The notes beneath the pieces were generated by a model, which worked only from the letters and a program-made list of their open reading frames with translations, did not search any database and had not been told where the DNA came from. 64,000 nucleotides of DNA, taken from contig JAJFZO010000609.1 in NCBI GenBank assembly GCA_021397835.1, forward strand, positions 5,396,001 to 5,460,000. Reading direction: 5' to 3'. Below, piece by piece: positions 35,766-46,702 of the stretch (its first letter is position 1; each line of letters starts with the position of its first letter). The stretch comes from Moringa oleifera (lineage: Eukaryota > Streptophyta > Magnoliopsida > Brassicales > Moringaceae). A program made the position numbers and the translations under genes.

Positions 35766-37568
35766 GGTTGCCTTTCATGCCTAGGGACTAAATGATGTAA
35801 AGTTCATAGCACACTTGTTAGACGCATAATCAAGAGATGTAACTACGAGGGTCTGGCTTGTGTTGGACGCTTTTGGCTTTGCTGGTGTGCCTTATGTTGT
35901 AGTATGTTGGGCCTTGTGCCCATATCATACCTTTGATGGGTAATCTTAGCCTACCATCTGTGCCTTGATACCAAGTGATGCGACACTTATGGCACACTCG
36001 CTAAGTAAATGATCGAGGGATGTAGTGACTAAGGGTTGGCATGGGTTAGGCGCTTTTGGCTTCGCTGGCACCCCTTGTGCTGTAGCACACTATGCCTTAC
36101 CCTTATGCCATACCTGCTAGGAGTAGCCTTGGCTTACCTCTTGTCCGCTAGGCCTAGGTGATGTTGTGCTCATGACATGCTTATTAGGCACACGATAAAA
36201 GGACGTAGTGATAGAGAGGCTGTCTTACGTTAGGCACTTTTGGCTTGGCTAACGCGCCTTGTGTTGTAGGATGCTCGACTTTGTGCCCATGCCATATCGG
36301 CTGTGGGTAGCCTTGGCATAAGGACTTGGCGGTACAACATTCATGGCATGCTAACTAGGCACATGATCGAAGGACTAACGATGAGGAGCAGGCTTGTGTT
36401 GGGCGCTCTTGGCTTGGCTGACGCACCTTGTATTGGAACATGCTTGGCCTTGCACTCATGTCATGCCTACTTAAGGTAGCTTTAGCTCCTTCCTTGTGCC
36501 CTGAGACCAGGTGATGCGATACTTATGGAATGCTCATTGGGCATATGATCAAAGGACGTAACGATGAGAGGCTGGCTTGTGTTAGGTCTTGCACCTTTGT
36601 TGTGCTTACTAGGGATAGTCGACTTGCCTCGAATGCCTTAGGACCATCCAAGGTAGCACTTGTGGACTCTTGCTCCGTATATGATCAAGGGATGTAGCTA
36701 CGAGGGGCCAGGCTGGCTTATATTGAGTGCTCTTATCTTGGATCCATGCCTTGTACTGCAACATGTTAGGCTTTGCGCCCATGTCTTACCTGTCAAGGGA
36801 GCCTTAGCTTGCCATTTATCCGTTGGGCCCAAACAACGCGATGCAAGTGGCATGCTCATTGGACACACGATTGAGGGACATAATGATGAAGAGGCAGGCT
36901 TGTGCCTTTTGGCTTGGTTGGCGCACTTTGTGTTATAGCATGCTAGGTCTTACACTAATGCCATGCCTGCTATGGGTAGCCTTGGCCACTTTCATACTTA
37001 AGGACTTAGCGACACGATGTTCGTGGCATGTCCGCTAGGCACGCAATAAAAAATACATAGCGACGAGGGGTAAATTTGTGTTGGGCAGTCTTGGCTTAGC
37101 TAACACGCCTCGTGTTGAAGCATAATTGGCCTTGTGCTCATGTCATGCCTACTAAGGGTAGCCTTGGCTCCCCTTTTGTGCTTTAGGACCAGGTGACGCG
37201 GTGTTCGTGGAACGGTTATTGGGTACACGATCAAAAGACATAGCGATTAGGGGCTGGCTTTCTTTAGGCCTCGCACCTATGTTGTGCCTACTAGGGGTAA
37301 CCTTGCCTTGCCTTCATGCCTTGGGACCATTCGAGGTGAGGCTTATGGCACTTTTGTTGGGCACACGATCAAGTAATGTAGTTATAAAAGGTTGGCTTAT
37401 GTTAAACGCTCTTAGCTTGGCTCAGCATCTTGTGCTGTAACATGTTGGGCCTTGCACCCATGTTGTGCCCACTAGGGATAGCCTTGGCTTGCCTTCCATG
37501 CATTGAAACCATGTGATGTAATGCCTATGGCATGCTCATTAGGTACATGATTAAGGGATGTAACGATG
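35766..37568. repeat. 180-bp satellite-like tandem array, copy B (about 11 monomers)
   Basis: Same family as 985-4,645. Landmarks near 35,828, 36,012, 36,192, 36,365, 36,548, 36,683, 36,868, 37,043, 37,229, 37,368 and 37,551 match the first eleven of copy A one for one, including the short units (about 135-139 bp) at the same ordinal positions. After the eleventh landmark the array ends abruptly, at a point equivalent to A 2,788, and continues at the equivalent of A 4,795. B therefore lacks about 2.0 kb. Confidence 0.87.
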
Positions 37569-39650
37569 AGATGCTTGTAAAAATTGGTATTTACTATAAT
37601 TTATTGATTTATGGGATATTATATGTGTTTTTATTATTAAAGTTCTTTAACAAATTTTTTGATCTAGTTGTAATACTAAAATGTTTATTTTATATAATGA
37701 GAGCAAACAAAGTTCTTTCCACAAGAAAGAGGGCTCGGACAAAGCGATTCACTCTCACCTTATTTATTTTATGCATGAAACAATTGTATCATTTGATTTG
37801 AAAGCCGTTGTAGATAATAAATGGCTAATGAAAATTAAAAGAGTTGATCTTGCAGTAAAATGAAGATTCTATTGATCTGAGTTTTATACTAAGCTTTTTA
37901 ATAAAAAATTACAAAATTTTTTTAGTAATTTATGATGTTAACAAAAAAATTTGAACTATTAGATTTATTAAATTGTCACGAACTATAATCTTATTCAAAA
38001 TTTAACACAACTCAAATAGCAATGAACCCTTATCCTTTGCAATGTTCTAACCTTTTCTCACCGATAATGTATTTTTCTCACTCAAATAAAAGCATCAGTG
38101 AAACATATGTAAGGTTGAAAGAAATACTGAAAACTTTCACTACTATGTTAGGATCTAAGGTAAGCTTGGAAAATGAAAAAAAAATTTATTTCTCCTAAGG
38201 CTTCTAAGTTAGACATTTGCAAGGAGTGTGACATTCTTGAGATAGGTTAAAGGATGTAGGGAAGTGTCTGGGTGATCCTATCCTTATAGGGAGGGCCATT
38301 AAGGAAACTTACCATGAAATTCTAAATAAAGTGAGTGGTAAATTAGTAGGGTGAAAATCCAAATGCCATGAGTACAGCAAGTAGAACAACTTTAATTAAA
38401 TCAGTTACATCTGCTATCCCTACTTATCATATGTTAACTGTTATATTGCCTAAGTCCATAAATGCATCTATTGATAGAGTTGATAAAGACTTTTTATTGG
38501 GGGAGTGATAAGGGCACCAAAAAAACAACATTTACTCGATTGGAGAACTGTTTGTTTACCGACTTCGAAATGGGCTTGGACCTTAGGCGGATGGAGATCC
38601 ACCACTGGGCCATGTTAGAGGGAAAAAAAAAACAACTTATAGGCTTATAAATGAACCTCACAGCCTTTGGGTAAGATTTCTAAAGGAGAAATAGGTTGTT
38701 CATGAAGATGTAGTCCCCTTTGCTTGAAGAAATCCAAATGCGCCTCCTTCTTGGTCCAAGTCTTCGAAGGATTTAATATATGAAGTAATCGCATGGTCTT
38801 TATGTGGCTTACAGGGGATGGAAGGGATACTTTGTTCTGGCCAGACATTTGGGTATATAAACCTGTATTTGAGATGGTTGATCATAGATACATGCTAGAT
38901 GATCTATTAGGCACTATGGCGGATTATATTGGGGAAGATTATTATTTTCCTTTCAGCTTTATAGAGCCTCTGGTGTGACAGGTGCAGTTGGATTTTTAAG
39001 GAGGATATTGATCTGGTACATGCGATTGACAACTTGGTAAAGCTGATTTTGAAAGATGCTAGGGAGATTCAATTCACATACAAGCATGAAATGAGAAAAC
39101 ATAAAACATAGAGACCCATATCATTTGGGCATCTCCGCTGGAGCACGAGGTGAAACTTTAATTCAGACGGGTTTGCTAGAGAAAATGTAGAAGTTGCGAG
39201 GGTAAGGCGTTTGATTCGTGCGTGCATGAGCCAATTCTTGGTTGGATTTAGGGCACACTTGGGGGTGTGTACCAACAGGGTGGCAAAACTTCAGGGCGTG
39301 CGATCTAGGTACAGATGCAAGAATGTGGCATGCTAGGTGGATGCTAAAGTGGTACTCGAGCTTATACAAAGAGCTAATGCTGAAATACATCCCAGTGGAG
39401 GAATTACGGGTGACATCAATAAGCTTATTAAGAGACTTTGGTTTGTGTAGATTACAGCATCTATACAGAGAGGGAAACTTTTATGCTGCTGATGCTATTG
39501 CAAAATCATCTTGCCAAATGGAGGAAAATTTTGACCTGCTTAGAAACCCACCTGAGTTTTTGGGGGGTAATAATTAAGAGAAGTAACTTTTCTTCCAGGA
39601 TTTAGTGTATACCTGTTTATTTTAATTTTTCTTTTTTTATTCAAAAAATA
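37569..39650 (+). mobile_element. LINE (L1-type) RT/RNase H-like fragment, copy B, uninterrupted
   Basis: Counterpart of the copy A LINE without the hAT insertion. RT end motifs lie near 37,735-37,870 and 38,340-38,440. 38,462-38,650 (FYWGSDKGTKK, LDLRRMEIHHWAML) matches the zinc-binding region after plant LINE RTs. 39,242-39,577 encodes the RNase H-like C-terminus (LQHLYREGNFYAADAIAKSS, then a PPEF tail and stop). AT-rich tail near 39,600-39,660. Stops and frameshifts throughout. Confidence 0.75.
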
Positions 39651-40133
39651 ATAAAGAATAGACTTATATGCTAACTGGTGCCAAGACAGATTTACTCAAC
39701 AAATGTACACACTAATTTTTTTTTAATTTTTAAAATAAAGTAAAAACAACTCACATATTCTAAGGCATATGAATGGAACTTTTGCAGGGAGTGGCTTTTT
39801 AATATCTCATGTCAACAAATGAACTGAAATAGATTCATTTTTTTTATTAACAAAATTGTTAACTTAAAATAAAAAAAGTCAGACTAAATTACCCATTTCA
39901 GATAAAAAATTGAATATTAAAATCATTAAAAATTCAAATGTCAGTTCACAAATTTAAAATCAATATATTTTTTTTTGTTTAAGTATTTACATTTCTCATG
40001 TTAAAAAATAAAAAATTAGTTTTAAAACAAATTAATCTTTTAAATCAAATCTAAATTAAATAATAAAATTAAAATTAAGTTAAAATTAACTGATCCACCA
40101 ACGGGAAAATTCTTTTATTTGTTAGAGTTGCTG

Positions 40134-40135
<2 letters not shown>
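39651..40135 (+). other. 5' flank of the small-gene pseudogene (copy B)
   Basis: AT-rich, matching A 8,290-8,748. No distinct promoter element recognised. Confidence 0.35.

Positions 40136-40164
<29 letters not shown>
40136..40164. repeat. (GA)n microsatellite, 29 bp
   Basis: Uninterrupted GA run directly before the ATG of the small gene in copy B. Copy A has only about 13 bp. Expansion in the leader of the pseudogene copy. Confidence 0.95.
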
Positions 40165-40167
<3 letters not shown>

Positions 40168-43100
40168 TCAGTACTGTAGGAGAAGAGCCAGACATGGAGG
40201 TGGATAGTCAGGCGGACGATAGACTCCAAGCCCTTCTTCCTTGGCTTCGCCACCATATGTGGCGTCGTTCCTGGCGTCACTGGTTACGGCGTCATGCAGC
40301 TGACTAACTCCCGCAACCCGGAGCTCGAGGCCCGACTCCGCCAGACTGCTCGACCCGAATCCCTCGTACTTTCTATTAATCCTATCTTTATATTTCTTCC
40401 TATTTGTACTCATCTTTTGTATTTGGCTCCAGAGAAAATGCCATAAATTGGAGAAAATTTTTTTTGGATTGTTTTCGTTTTCACCTGCTCGTGTTAAACA
40501 AATAACATTTCTCTATTTTTTATTTACCTTTTCTGTTTGATTCCCAAGAATTCTTTCAGAAAGTAAATCAAAGTGAAAGCTAATCGGGATGCTTTGATCT
40601 CAGTTCCATACTAATTGTTATTTTAGTGTTCTCACTTTCTTGATCAGCTGGATTTCGTTATCAATTAATTCAGGCTAACAGTGTTCGTCCCACAAAAAAT
40701 AAATATTTAAATTGAGAAGCTTTGCCAGTTTATTATGTCATGCTGAAAGTGAATAATTCTGCTCTCTTGTCTGGTTTTTGGTCCATAATTTGGTAGAAAC
40801 AATTACTTAGAGTTGAATTTGTTGATTATGGTAGATTCAATATTATGTAGAACATACTTCTGTAAAGGACTTCTTTCTAGTACCGATTCCTGCTCTTTGA
40901 CAAGGCTACTCAGTTTTTGTGAATATAGTGAGAAATACTTCAAGTTTACCTCGAACGTACCTTCAAAGTTTGCAAAAGCTGCTTAATTAACTGGATTTAG
41001 GCTAGAAGTGAAAATTTATTTTGAGAAGAGTTCTCATGCCCAAGGGTAACAAAGTATAACATCATTGGGCTGAGAAGCCCCAGTAAGAGTGGGTCCTGCT
41101 CATCACAGGGCCCATCTTTTATGGAAAAGAGGTTGGAACTGCATTAAACTGCTCCTTATAGAGCCCTGCTATGGCAGGACCTATACTGAGTGGAGACTCT
41201 TCCACAGCAATCCCACCCCTGAAAATCCAAACCTTTTGATAGTATGAAGATGTTGATCTAGGACTAATGTCATGTTGATCTAAATCAATATATATGGAGT
41301 TTGTATTATATAACATTATCCTTCCTCTTTTATGACTCTGTTCCTATGGTTTTAGCTTTTATTTTTAATCTTGATAAATTCATGTGATTAACATGTAAAT
41401 TTTAATGAGCTTGGAGGACTGGCGTTGAAAATGATGAATTCTAGTCACTGATTAAGATTTTATGTCAGTATATTGTTGCTATATATGTTCTTTTACTATT
41501 GAATATAAGGGATTATTTTCATCTTCTGCATGAAGTTCCTGATCTAGACTCTTTCTCATCCTCTAGATTTTTCAATGTCTGATTTTTCTTCTCATTTGAA
41601 TGTATCTGCACTTATGGGTTTTATCAGGATTTCTGCTTGCCCTAGTTGTTGAAATAGTTGTATTCTATCCTTGGCAGTCGATTATGGCACAAGTCCAGGG
41701 GCTAGTCAACAGGTGGTAGAGTGGGTAGTAAGAAACATTGACAGAGTATGCAAGGTGTTGGGGTTCCATTTTGGGGATTTGGAGGAACAAGCAGTCAAAT
41801 TATACATAGAAGTTGAAACTAGGAGAAAAAGAGACCAAACCATAAGGAAGAAAGCAAACAGAAAAAGAGGGCAAGCGTATGTGAGCAGGGAGTGAAGGAG
41901 GCTACAGTTTAGTGTGAATTATGATAGGGGAAGGAAGAATAGAATGACAGTAGTGGTGGATTCAGGGGGTGTGGGGAAAAATCAAACCTAATGATGTATA
42001 CAATAATCTCGTGGAATGTGAGGCAAATGATCTGAAGAAAAGAGATACAATTAAAAACTTTTTGCAGAGATGAAAGGCAGATATTGTGTGTTCATAAGAA
42101 ATTAAGGTGGAGGAGATGTCGGATGTTATTGTGAGAAGCGTATGGGGAAAAAGAGTATTGAATGGTGGTTGCCGGCTGCCCAGGGAAGTTCGGGGGTATT
42201 TTTGTAGTTTGGAATGGAAAAATGGGTTGTTTGAAAGATAATTGGGTTGGAGCTTCTTCTGTATCTTGTGTTTTCGTTTCGGTGAGAATACAATTAGAGT
42301 GTATATTCACTGGTGTATATGGCCATGACGAGAGAGAAAGAAGGCAGCAGCTTTGGGAGAACTCGAGGGAATGTAAGAAGAGGGAGAATGGAATGCCTTG
42401 GGTGGTGTGAGGTGATTTTGATGAAATACTATTCTCGTATGAAAGAAACAATAGGAGCAATGGGGGAGTAGTATGCGAGATTTCAAGGAGGTGTTAGGAG
42501 AGCTGGAATTGCTAGATATGCCTTTAGCTTGTGGAAAACTCACATTGTCTAATTTAAGGTCAGATCCGATAATGTCCAGAATTAATCATTTCTTAAGCAG
42601 TTTGGAGCATGTTTTTCCTAAGATGCAGCAGAAGTTGCTACCTAGATTCACCTCAGACCATAACCCAATTTGTTTAGAGATTGATGACATGCAATCAGGT
42701 CCTTGTCCTTTCTGTTTTGAAAATATGTGGCTTGTGAAGAAAGAATTGCATGAGTTGGTGAAGGAGTGGTGGGAGGGAGGAGAAGTTGATGGTCATCCCA
42801 ATTAGCTGACGGGGCAGAAAGTTTTGACGGGAAGGCTTAAGGGCTGTAATGGAGGACAAGCTCAAACGAAAATGCTTTTATGAAGGAAAACAAACACTTA
42901 ATACAACCTTCATTGCAAATGAAGTTATGGATAATCAACTCAGGAAAGGAAGCAAAGATGTAATATGTGAGTTAGACATGGAGAAAACTTGTGATCACCT
43001 AGCTTGAAAATTTGTACTCTACATGTTAAAGTGGGTGGGATGTGGGGAGCAATGGTGTTGTTGAATAAAGAGGTGTTTCTATGAGGACATTCTCTATTTG

Positions 43101-45668
43101 GTGAATGGAGACCCCATTAGATTCTTCAAATCATCTAGTGGTTTCAGAAGGTGACCCTTTATCTCCATTTTTATTCATATTACTGATAGAAGCCCTTGAT
43201 AGAATGCTTGCTAAAGTAGTGTAAAATGAGCTCACATTGGGTTTTAGAGTGGGTAGGATGAGTAAGGAAATTGAGACATCTCACCTTTGTTTTTTTTTTT
43301 TCTTTTTTACTTTTCGGTCGATGATACCATCCTTTTTGGAGGTGAAGGTGGAGCACACGATTCAATTGAGGAGATTCTACTTGCTTTGTGGCGGTCTTGG
43401 GGTTGAAGATCAACATGGGAAAAGCGAGCGTGTTCATATAGGGGAAGGAGTGGGTGGTACACACTAGAGTGATGGGGTGTAATTGGGGGAAATTACCTAT
43501 GCAGTACTTAGGGCTGCCCTTGAGATAAATTGAAGGAGGCAATGATACGGAATCTGGTGGTTGAGAGGTTCAAGAAGAAATTCACAGGTTGAAGGAAAAT
43601 TTACCTATCAAAGGGTGGGAGATTAACACTAATAAGGAACACTCTTTCATGTTTATTGGTTTATTACATGTTCTTATTTCTTATACCAAGGGAGATAGCA
43701 TACAAGCTGGAGCAAAGGTTGCAATTGTTCTTGTAGGGCAGGTTGGTTGATGAGTTTAAATATCATCTGGTGTGATGGGCGGTCAAACAAAAAGTTCAAA
43801 ATGGAGGCCTTGGGATTAATTCTCGTCTTTCAAAAAAGCTTGCTTAGTGAAATGGCTAGGGAGGTTTAAGTTGGAAAATGACAGGTTTTGGAGGAAAGTT
43901 ATGGAGGCTAAATATGGGGTGAGGGAATGTGCTTGGGAGGAGTTTGCACCATCGGTGGGGTTTAAACTTGGTAGGGGTGACTATTAGCTCAAGGCTTGGT
44001 GTGGCATAAGTTTCTTAAAGAAGCCTTTCCGACTATTTACCAGCTAGCTTGCAACAAGTATGGAATGAGTGATCACATCTCGTTACAAGGGAATGGAGTG
44101 TCATTACTTGTTGGATTTGGGAGGGATGCTCAGGATTAGATGGTGTGGCTGTTTGGGTGGTTTTATGAGCAAATTTATACTTGTAAAGCAGATTTGATTA
44201 GAGGGGAGAAGGTTTTTTAAAGGAAGACCAAGGGAGAGAGTTTCTAGTGAAACTTTTCCTCAGAAGAACTATGGATGCTCAGCAAAACGAGGCTGTGCAA
44301 TGGGTTGCATGGAAATTCGATTGAGAAGGTGGTGTCGGCAGATTGAGAAGCACACACACTCCTAACCCTTGATAATCTATAAAAAAGGGAAAATCCTGGC
44401 TTATTGGTGTTTTTGTGTAGAGAACATGAGGTACAGTCAATCAGATTATGATGGGTTCGATGGTCTATAGACACATTTAAGATAGCATGCTGACTTCGTT
44501 GGGGGCAGGATTGGGTGCTTAGTTTGGGCAGGCCTCCATATTTCTAGAGATAGAAGAAAGTTAACAGGCTAGCGTTGACTTCCTCTTCTCTTTTTGGTGA
44601 GTGTAGGGGCGAAGGAATAGGAAGGCTTTTGAAATGGTGAAATCACCTCTTGTTATAGTTAGAGATAGATGGATTCACACTTTAAAACTATGTAAACATG
44701 GAGTTATTCTATACATAAAGATTTTATAGTTCATAGATGTCCTAACCTCTAGATAGCTATGTATATGGGCGGTAAGTCATAGCCTTCTGATGCTTTTTAT
44801 AATTAATAAATGTAAATATTATTCTGTTTTTGATCGAAACGATAATTTGCTCTATAGTAATGTGTACAATCCACAAGGTGAAATGTTATACATCCAGCCC
44901 TGACCTCTTAGTTTTAAAATATATAAGAATGTCAAACTTTTTATAAAAAAAACCAAAACTGGCAGTTAAAGTTGGATGCTGGATTGAGGTAGCAGCTACA
45001 ACTATACATGCAAGAATTTGTTTGTAATTAATGTCATCAAAGAAATTAGAACTTAATAGCAGAATCTAATGATTGGTTGCTCTCTATCGTTCACCAAGTA
45101 TTGGGCATCTTTCACTGATTTGCTGATTATTGCTTGTTTGAGGATCACTTATAAGCAAACTGTTGTTTGCTGTGGTGATGGTGAGACTTAATTGGATATT
45201 GGCTGCTTAGGTCTGTCAAACTAAATGCAGATGACAGCAGAGTTGTATCACAATCCTTAAGCAATCACCTTATTTGTTCAAGCATTTTGCATTGATTAGC
45301 TCTCATGCTACTGGTGGCAGTACTTGATATATTTATGTGGCCAACTGTTTTTTTTATGGAATTCTGGTTTTAGTCTTGGCTTTCATAGGATTTCTTTGCA
45401 ATTCAAGCAAATTTTGTCTTTTAATGTTTCCTTTTCCCAAATTGAAAATAATTCTAAGCCTCCAATACTTGGATGTGTCAGATGAATGGCAAAAGTTAAC
45501 CAAGAGAGGTTGGCAGAATATCTAGGGGAGCTGCAGCGGAAGGAGGACACAAATGACCGATATGTAGCCGCCTTGAGAGGAGAGACATTGACTAGAAAGG
45601 CATATCAGAGAATTCAGCCCATGCCAAAGCAGGACATCACTGAAGTAGTCAAAGATCAGGAAGCCTGA
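40165..45668 (+). pseudogene. Small single-pass membrane protein gene, broken copy B
   Basis: Same two-exon layout as 8,762-14,905: exon 1 40,165-40,365, exon 2 from 45,482. Three lesions are visible. Codon 5 is TAG (40,177-40,179) where A has TGG, leaving MSVL then stop. Exon 2 has an extra A near 45,485 right after the acceptor, so correct splicing would run into TAA at 45,497. An extra G near 45,660 changes the C-terminus from DQKPEKA to DQEA. An Arg-to-Ile change also hits the residue before DSKPFF. A 60-aa C-terminal frame (45,486-45,668) survives but lacks the membrane segment. Splice sites GTACTT and TGTCAG are still present, so it may be transcribed. Confidence 0.88.
41667..44850 (+). 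mobile_element. LINE (L1-type) remnant in the intron, copy B
   Basis: Same element as 10,640-14,070, collinear. The 5' part (A about 10,240-10,885) is missing: B jumps from 'gtattctatcc' directly to 'ttggcagtcgatt'. Motifs seen: 41,671-41,895 leader frame, endonuclease start near 41,990-42,100 (ISWNVR retained here, but KRD is followed by a stop where A reads RWKAD), GGIFVVWNGKMG, FTGVYGHDERERRQ and SDHNPICLEI. The RT block GD-LSPFLFI lies near 43,150-43,190 and GGLGINS near 43,795-43,815. Lesions differ between copies, so decay continued independently. Confidence 0.78.
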
Positions 45669-46702
45669 GAAGGCCTGAGAACAGTAGATTTATAGCTTTG
45701 GCTTCTCTGATTTGAACATTATATTTGTGTCTTTTTCTTTTCGTGACATAACAATAAGAGCAACGAGTGTCTTGTGGTATGTAATACAACATCTTTTGGG
45801 TGGTTTTGGTAATGAAATTTTTTAAGATCTTTTTTACCAAGTTCTGTCTGCTTTATATAAAATATTAACTTTTATTCAATGTATAAAAAATTTTTGTGGA
45901 ATGCCCATACTGACAAATGTTAGTTATTTCCTTTGGTTTTAAATACTGGCAAGTAACCAATTTCATCCTTTGGTGGATCTGGTGCAGTGGCTAAGCTTGT
46001 TTGTTTGTTGGCCTTTTTGTTAGTTTGAATGGCTGTTTGAAGCTTTCTTGAGTGTTAGATGACCGTTTCTCCTGTGTTAGTTTGAAATAATGATGGATAG
46101 CATCAGTTAGATCCTTGTTGGGCATTCATACTTTTGGGTGTAAATTATCTCTTGGCCAAGTATACAGTCTATGAAAGGGAGGTGGAGCCAGCAAACAGCT
46201 TATCCTAATGTTACATTAGTTCTGGCAATGGCACAACCCGTACTAGTAGCTGAACATTTGAAGAAGCGCTAAGCTTGAATGGGTTGTTCGCTGAGGTCAT
46301 GGTGAATGGAGCAGTGTAGCTGTTCACCTTTGCTTCTGATAAGAGATAAGGAATTGGCATTTAGGACTTGCATTCTTTGTGAAGAAATGAATTTTTGCGG
46401 AGAAGAGATGAGAATTATGAGCAACTCCAGGCACAAAAATGAGAGTAAGAACTTTTAGAAAGGACTGCTGGCAAGTGGAAATCCTAACTGACACCAATGA
46501 CTGCATATCATAAAACCAAGAATTCTTTATTTACTTTTTTTGTTCTGTTATTCTTCCATTAAAAGCATACAGAAATATAGACACCCGAATCTAAAATTTA
46601 GAACCATCACTATAATGGAGAACGCAAATATACAGATACATAAATGCAGGGCCAACCCTGAAAGACGAAAAGAACAGCAGAAAACGAAGCAGAACTTGTT
46701 TG
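45669..46702. other. Spacer between convergent small-gene relic and DUF4220 gene (copy B)
   Basis: No gene. Nearly identical to A 14,906-15,928; contains the presumed 3' UTRs of both convergent transcripts. ORFs here are present on both strands by chance. Confidence 0.5.

Noticed and set aside
36660..37440. ORFs in the copy B satellite array
   Set aside because: Same reason; they do not keep frame or length relative to the matching A monomers.
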